Source: Paralvinella palmiformis
Lineage: Eukaryota > Annelida > Polychaeta > Terebellida > Alvinellidae
Length of the DNA stretch: 64,000 nt
Direction: 5' to 3'
Assembly (NCBI GenBank): GCA_025642065.1
Contig: JAODUP010000011.1
Coordinates: 979,001 to 1,043,000 of the forward strand
Part shown: in pieces, positions 58,701-64,000 of the stretch
Numbering within the stretch: the stretch's first letter is position 1
Layout of the letters: each line of letters begins with the position of its first letter
Translations under genes and position numbers: made by a program
The notes under the pieces: model-generated
Told to the model about the DNA's origin: nothing
What the model saw: the letters and a program-made list of their open reading frames with translations, nothing else
Databases searched by the model: none

Positions 58701-59972
58701 TGGAAACACTTGTATTTGTAAAATGTTGTATTGTGGCAGTCTATTGTCACTTAAGTCCACCTTTTAATGTTTATGTTCATTGCTTTTTCTTATCCTTTTT
58801 GTCCTTCCTACCTTAGATGTTTTATTGTGTATATCAAGGATTCCCTGGAAATAATAATATTTTTGGTGATTTCACTTGTGACACCTGTAAATCTATTTGC
58901 AGGTGGTACAACCATTCAGTTTGATCCTTATTTTCCAAAATATCACCTGTTCAGTTGTAGTAAAATGGCTAGGAAACTGTGCTTTAGGTATCAAAGTTTT
59001 GGTTTAAATCCCAGTAATACTTGTGATTATGAATTATTTCCCTAGAGATTTGCCATCAACTAGGTATGACCAGTACCAAGGGTGAACAAAACGTTTACTT
59101 ATCCAAAGGGTTATCTGCATAATAAAATGTGGTCATATCTTTAAAACATTGTTTTCTAAATGAATCACCTCCCCTAATGTTGCAAATGGGATGGGGGATG
59201 CTGAACTAATTATGTCTATGGCTAGTAAAACAAATTTGTGTTTGCTGAATAGTAAAGATTTTTATAATTCAGCAGTCCAGTTTTCATAATCTCCCCATAT
59301 ATGTATTTCATAGATGTATTGCAGTATAATAAGTGAACAAAAGATAGACAACAGCTTTACCTTTTAATGCTGTTGCATTATCAAAGTACATTGTGGTATG
59401 TTTTAGTGAAAAGTTTACTTTAATTATACTATATATATTATGTATTGTGACTAATTGTGAGATGTTGAGGCAAAAATGATCTACTCATGGAAACTAAGTC
59501 TGTCTATATTTCCAGTTTTTATGAAATGATATCAATATTTAAAGGTTCTTGATGGCATTCCTCTAATAACTCACTCTTTTTATCAACACTTTACTCTTCT
59601 GATGTGAAAATTAAGCTCCCTCCCTATGCAAAATGGGTGAGCTGTGGCATCATGAAATATGTGTTTATTCACAAACGATTAATGAGTGCCCAGATGAGTC
59701 ATGTCTTTAAATGTTAATAATCATATTATCTTTAACAGTTTTCACTTAAATCTTATTGCTGTCTTTTTAATCTGCTTACCTGATTAATGGTTCGTTCTCT
59801 TGTCCCAGTTACTATTAAACAGTACATAAAGAATGTTGCAAAATATTGTAGCATGAAATGATTTAATAAAATAACTACTTAACAAGAATCTGGGTCAGTG
59901 ATGTTGAACTTGTGTGCATTTATCTGATTTGCTCTTCCTGAGATAATTTAATGTTTATCTGTTTCTGATTAG
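55800..59972. other. KPNA upstream region or 5' UTR intron
   Basis: Contains the LINE fragment at 56815-56975, a decayed family C SINE at about 58955-59110 and a short tandem TTTGGCAAGTG repeat at 57596-57630. Open frames at 57118-57896 and 58767-59045 show no family motif. No further KPNA coding exon precedes 59973. Confidence 0.45.
56815..56975 (+). pseudogene. LINE reverse transcriptase N-terminal fragment
   Basis: Frame ISNIIHPLTHIINRSLNTGM, then after a stop KIAKVIPALKSSDTDQLKNH and ISVL. This matches the start of LINE reverse transcriptases (INxSLxxGxxP, KxAKVxPxxKxGD, NYRPISVL). Dead copy. Confidence 0.75.
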
Positions 59973-60765
59973 ATGGCAGACAATGAAGGGACAACACCTG
60001 CAAATCATAGGCTCAAGTCCTATAAAAACTTTGGTATGGATTCACAGGAGATGAGACGTCGACGGGAAGAGGAAGGAATCCAACTCAGGAAACAGAAAAG
60101 AGAACAGCATGTATGATATTCTGACTTTCATTATATGTACTGGATAATAGTGGATTGGTATAGCTTCAATCACCCTGGATCGTATTATGCTCCAGCTTAA
60201 AGTGGTAGCTAATTAATTTAAAAAATAGGTATTTAATACTGTATTACCGGGAAATAATTACATACTTAATTGTTTAGCGAATGGTTAAGTGTCAGTTAGA
60301 AGGTAAACTTTATATAACAATATGACCTCAAAATAATTATTACATTTGGTTATATATTTTATTTTTGAATACTAATGTATGTGTGTATATTATAGTTGGT
60401 AAAAACCATTATGTCTTTCTCACAAACAGTTATTCAAGAAGCGAAATGTAAATATACCAATTGAAGATGAAGAAGAAATCTCACCTTTACAAGAAGCTCT
60501 CATTTCGTCCAGTGTGGTAAGTAAACACGTAATTAAGAAATTTAATTTTAGTAATTTTTGTATGTAAATTCTTATTGTTAATTAATTTGTGAAGTTTTCT
60601 TCATAACTGGTTTCAATTAACATTTGCCGACTTCCAGTCCTGTTCTACTATGTGCACCAGATCGAAGCTGTTTAATCTAGATTCTCATTTAATTTTAAAA
60701 GTGGTTTGCTTCATTTATTATCAGAATACTAGATAATTCAGTATTTATTAAAGCTACAGATCATG

Positions 60766-60819
<54 letters not shown>

Positions 60820-61158
60820 CCAGTGTGACACAATAATATTTCAGAGTTTTGTGTCAGTAGTTCTGTAATGCCAATATATTACTCAACAAGTATCCCATTA
60901 GCATCAAGTTTCTTTTTGCCATTCCATTATATTGATCCCTTTTCTATTTTCTACTATATTTCTTTATCATAGTCTATCGTACCAAACCATCTTGTTTATC
61001 TTTCAAATGTAGTTGTGTTAATATATTAATTATTAAAATTTAAATCTATTTTCTCATTCAGAGCTCTATTACTCCCGACATGGTAAAGGCTTTATACAGC
61101 GATGATCCAGATTTACAGTTACAAGCTACCCAGAAATTCAGGAAACTGCTCAGTCGTG
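59973..61158 (+). CDS. KPNA: Importin subunit alpha (karyopherin alpha, KPNA1/5/6 clade), first three coding exons
   Basis: Exons are 59973-60110 (ATG directly after acceptor CTGATTAG, donor CAT|GTATGA), 60430-60516 (CACAAACAG, donor GTG|GTAAGT) and 61062-61158 (CATTCAG, donor CGTG|GTAAAT). Phases are 0, 0, 1. They encode 107 residues of about 540; the rest lies right of the window. The protein carries nuclear-localisation-signal cargo with importin-beta. Visible is the importin-beta-binding domain: RLKSYKN (13-19), [20 protein letters not shown] (27-46), LFKKRNV, then an acidic linker (PIEDEEEIS) and the first ARM-region helix [13 protein letters not shown] with [11 protein letters not shown]. 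The YKN...RRRREEEG spelling fits the alpha1 (KPNA1/5/6) group rather than KPNA2 or KPNA3/4. An upstream non-coding exon is expected. Confidence 0.93.
60769..60820. repeat. (AC)n then (TA)n microsatellite in KPNA intron 2
   Basis: Five or six CA units followed by about 40 bases of TA. Confidence 0.95.
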
Positions 61159-61844
61159 GTAAATAATCTTCAGTTAACTAGGATCTGTTTAGACTCAGAG
61201 ATCCATAAATACAAAATGGTCCAGTTGCTTGAGATTGTGATTAAGCAACTGAAATGAAGTCTTTTTGTGGTAACGAATATAAAGGTCATTCATAACTTAA
61301 GGTGATATTACTTTTTATTAGACATAATTATAAGCTAAATTAACATCTTTTTCTTCACCCTTTTCTTAATTCAAGCAACTATTCTCGTATAGTGTCTACT
61401 CATTCACAAATATTGCTTTTATTGGATAGATTAATAATAAGTGTTCTGTCGCAAATTTAATAAAGCATTGTTACCAACTATTCGGTAATTTTATGAAGTT
61501 ATTTTCTTTATCTCTTCAAGCTTTATATCACCACTGTATGTCAGTGGGCTGTCCCAACAGTTTTTGTCCATTCTAGAATTTGATTAGTTTTTTATCGAAA
61601 ACTTAGTGGGGAGGACGTGCCGGTTATTGTAGTTTTCCAACTGCTCGCTTGGAGCAACATTGTTTTCATGATTTCTGGGAAGGTCAGCTGATGAAACTTT
61701 CAAAATGTCATACAGGCCTGAGTATCAATTTATGCACAGATTTTTCCTGATCAAATGAATCCCAAATACACCTGAAATGTACTGTTTGGTTTTTCACTTT
61801 TCTAGATATTAAATGCTAAGTGTTTCACTTTAGGCGATGCACTA

Positions 61845-61973
61845 GTAGGTTTCAGCCAGGTTCTTCTAGACCTTGAATCAAGTTTTCTGACAACTATGAG
61901 CACGCCAATAGGACGTGTAAGAGTGCTTCGACTTCCATTTGGTATAAGTTCTGCACCTGAGGAATTCCAGTGA
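61845..61973 (+). pseudogene. Ty3/Gypsy-type reverse transcriptase fragment
   Basis: One frame reads FSQVLLDLESSFLTTMSTP, then GRVRVLRLPFGISSAPEEFQ and a TGA stop. The LTT..TP.GR....LPFGISSAPEEFQ run is a signature of Gypsy-type LTR-element reverse transcriptases. No LTRs, protease or integrase are visible. It sits in KPNA intron 3, same strand as the gene. Confidence 0.85.
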
Positions 61974-62597
61974 AGACAGAGACAGTTGTCAATTTCTTAA
62001 TCATGGAAATACTGTAGTCTTAAAAACCACATTTGTTTCAAAACTTTTTTCTTTTCCATGTTTGTTAACTTCAATGACATTATCTTAAAACAAAAAAGGA
62101 CTTTTTCTAATAGTTAGAATGTCTCTATCCTAAAATGGTAGCCAAATCAGTTTGTTTTTAAACCACATCCTACTCTATCACTGTCCAGAGCATTTAACAA
62201 GGGGTCACATATCTACCTAGTCACTTCATAAAAATTATCTAACAATCTGTTTTAGTCTCTACTAATTTTGGATTAAACCCTTTAAGATCAATGTTGCCCT
62301 GAGCACGTGTCTTGCAAACAGCACCTAAACAAGTGGGAAAAAACATAGATGCACATTATATTTAGTTGTTCCACAACTGTCATTAATCAACAAATATTAC
62401 TTTGATGTATTATATCCGCAGGGATTCTTATTTAGATCTCATTATCCATATCCTTGTATCACTTGCAGAAAAAAAGGATATATTTAACATATTCCATGTT
62501 TAGATTTATGTCAGATGTTTTTAGTTATGTTTACATCTTGTTAAGCAGGTGTTTGTCATGTGAGGTATCCATATATATTTCAAGATTACTGCTTTGT

Positions 62598-63865
62598 AGA
62601 CATGGGGTCAATTCCATTTTATCACTTCCACTCAGATCCATTTGGTCAATTCCACATCAAATTTATCAATTTGAACTTCAAATTTTTCAATTCCAATAGA
62701 CCCATTGCATGATGACGTCAAAAACCAAAACAAACCAGGTGCGCTTTGCATTGGGGGGTTTATAGGGGGTCAGCTGAGCGATAACACCGTGATAATCCTG
62801 TCATTTTAACCTTAAATGTCAATGTTCCGGATCTGTTATAATCATGCCAAAAAATAACTCCTGCGTACCGTATTGTCATGCCACTAGTAAGCAATATAAA
62901 CATTTAAGTTGGCATGTGTTGACCGCAGGATGAAACGCTGAGAAAGCGTTGGGTTGTTTTAATTTGAAATGACAATCTGCGAGTCAAATTAATAATTACA
63001 GTGTCAGTGTAAGGATCGACTGAAACAGTGAAAGGTGCAAATAAGGTGTAATTTACCAATACTATTATCCATCCGATCATAGATAATAATATTGGCAAAA
63101 AAGGGTAATTTACAATATTATTATATCTATAAATAATAAATTAAATTTACCAATATACTGGATTCTTCTTCTTTTCGTTAAATATAATTTTAGTGTGATT
63201 TACTATGAACATTACATTTTAACAGTCTTTGTTATGTGCAGTGAATATTATTGTACTGTGGTGTACAATGTTGAATACCCCACTTTACTATCATTTATAA
63301 AGTAGCAATGACGGACGATTAGCATATAGTTATAATCTGATTTCAGTTTTGGAATACAATTTTTCAACAGTGCCGACTTTTTCAGTGTCGAAGCAGAATT
63401 AAATGGTACGCAGAAGTTATTTTTTGGCATAATTATAACAGATCCGGAACATTGACGTTTAAGGTTAAAATAGCGGGATTATCAGGTTATTATTGCTCAG
63501 CGGACCTCCCTATAAATCCCACAATGCAAAGCACGCCTGGTTTGTTTTGGTTTTTGACATCATCATGCTTCAGGCTTATTCCATTTTTTACTGACTCTTT
63601 TTTACCTACTAGTTTTTACCATGAGTAGGTACTCTGAGTACCTACTTGGAATACCTACTCCGAGTAGTTTATATTCCAAGTAGGATTGTCATGGAAGAAG
63701 TATTTCTGAATTAAAAAATTAAATGGTAAATTATTTTGTGGATTTAAATTTTTTGTAGCAAACTCCAATTCCAAATTTATCAATTCCAATTCCATTTTTT
63801 TTTTAAATAAGCAATTCCAATATTGGAATTGACCATCAATTCCAGAATTGAATTGACCCATGTCT
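62598..63865. mobile_element. 1.27-kb foldback element with facing THAP-like reading-frame starts
   Basis: Ends AGACATGGGGTCAATTCC (62598) and the complement of 63865 (AGACATGGGTCAATTCAATT) are inverted. Inside, the left arm (about 62705-62880) and the right arm read in reverse (about 63575-63405) match over about 170 bases: CAAAAACCAAAACAAACCAG, GTCAATGTTCCGGATCTGTT, ATGCCAAAAAATAAC. Each arm then opens a frame starting MPKNNxCVP (left CVPYCHATSK; right CVPFNSAST), resembling the start of a THAP zinc finger. The right arm has about 190 extra bases next to its terminus. No flanking duplication was found. Confidence 0.75.
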
Positions 63866-64000
63866 GGACCCTGAATTTATTTTTGCTTATTCTTAAGTAT
63901 ATTTTAACCTTTCTGCTTGAATATTAAACAGGGGAAAAATTTAGTTAGAATAAAACACATTTATTGAGCCATGGTTGGGTTACTGACGTCAGAAAGGTAT

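Overview
This window is nuclear DNA from an animal, most likely a lophotrochozoan and plausibly a marine mollusc. It is AT-rich. Genes are split by long introns with GT/AG borders, (TA)n, (TG)n and (TC)n microsatellites are dense, and many degraded transposons and tRNA-headed SINEs are present. There is no bacterial-style operon, CRISPR array or free-standing tRNA gene. The species assignment is inference.

Six genes can be assembled by joining exons by eye. From left to right they are: (1) the 5' part of a secreted SUEL/rhamnose-binding-type lectin on the minus strand (about 1-5797), whose 5 kb intron is full of microsatellites; (2) a complete three-exon heparan-sulfate 6-O-sulfotransferase on the minus strand (13676-17227, 381 aa); (3) a FAM162/UPF0389 mitochondrial membrane protein gene on the plus strand (21749-27278, 184 aa); (4) a second FAM162 gene in tandem (38155-39644, 156 aa) with identical intron phases and an identical 100-nt middle exon; (5) MIX23 (CCDC58) on the minus strand (43687-52484, 146 aa), with a 7.9 kb first intron; (6) the first three coding exons of an alpha1-type importin-alpha (KPNA1/5/6 clade) on the plus strand from 59973, running off the right edge.

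FAM162A, CCDC58/MIX23 and KPNA1 are also close neighbours on human 3q21.1 (recalled, not searched). Genes 3-6 therefore look like a preserved ancient bilaterian gene cluster, here with a FAM162 duplication and local inversions.

The rest is mostly repeat. MIX23 intron 1 holds remains of hAT (TTF/BED finger, C-terminal dimerisation and DUF659 pieces) and piggyBac transposases. A 1.7 kb pogo/Tigger-like element with inverted ends sits at 31486-33224. A 669-bp hAT MITE with a perfect 8-bp target duplication lies inside a SINE at 53814-54678. A 1.27 kb foldback element near the right end carries two facing starts of a THAP-like reading frame. Three SINE insertions have exact or near-exact target-site duplications. 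LINE and Gypsy reverse-transcriptase fragments are scattered through the window.

I found no convincing new multi-gene system. The most unusual unexplained sequence is an 825-bp insertion at 24205-25029, flanked by a 26-bp direct repeat and containing three complementary arm pairs.
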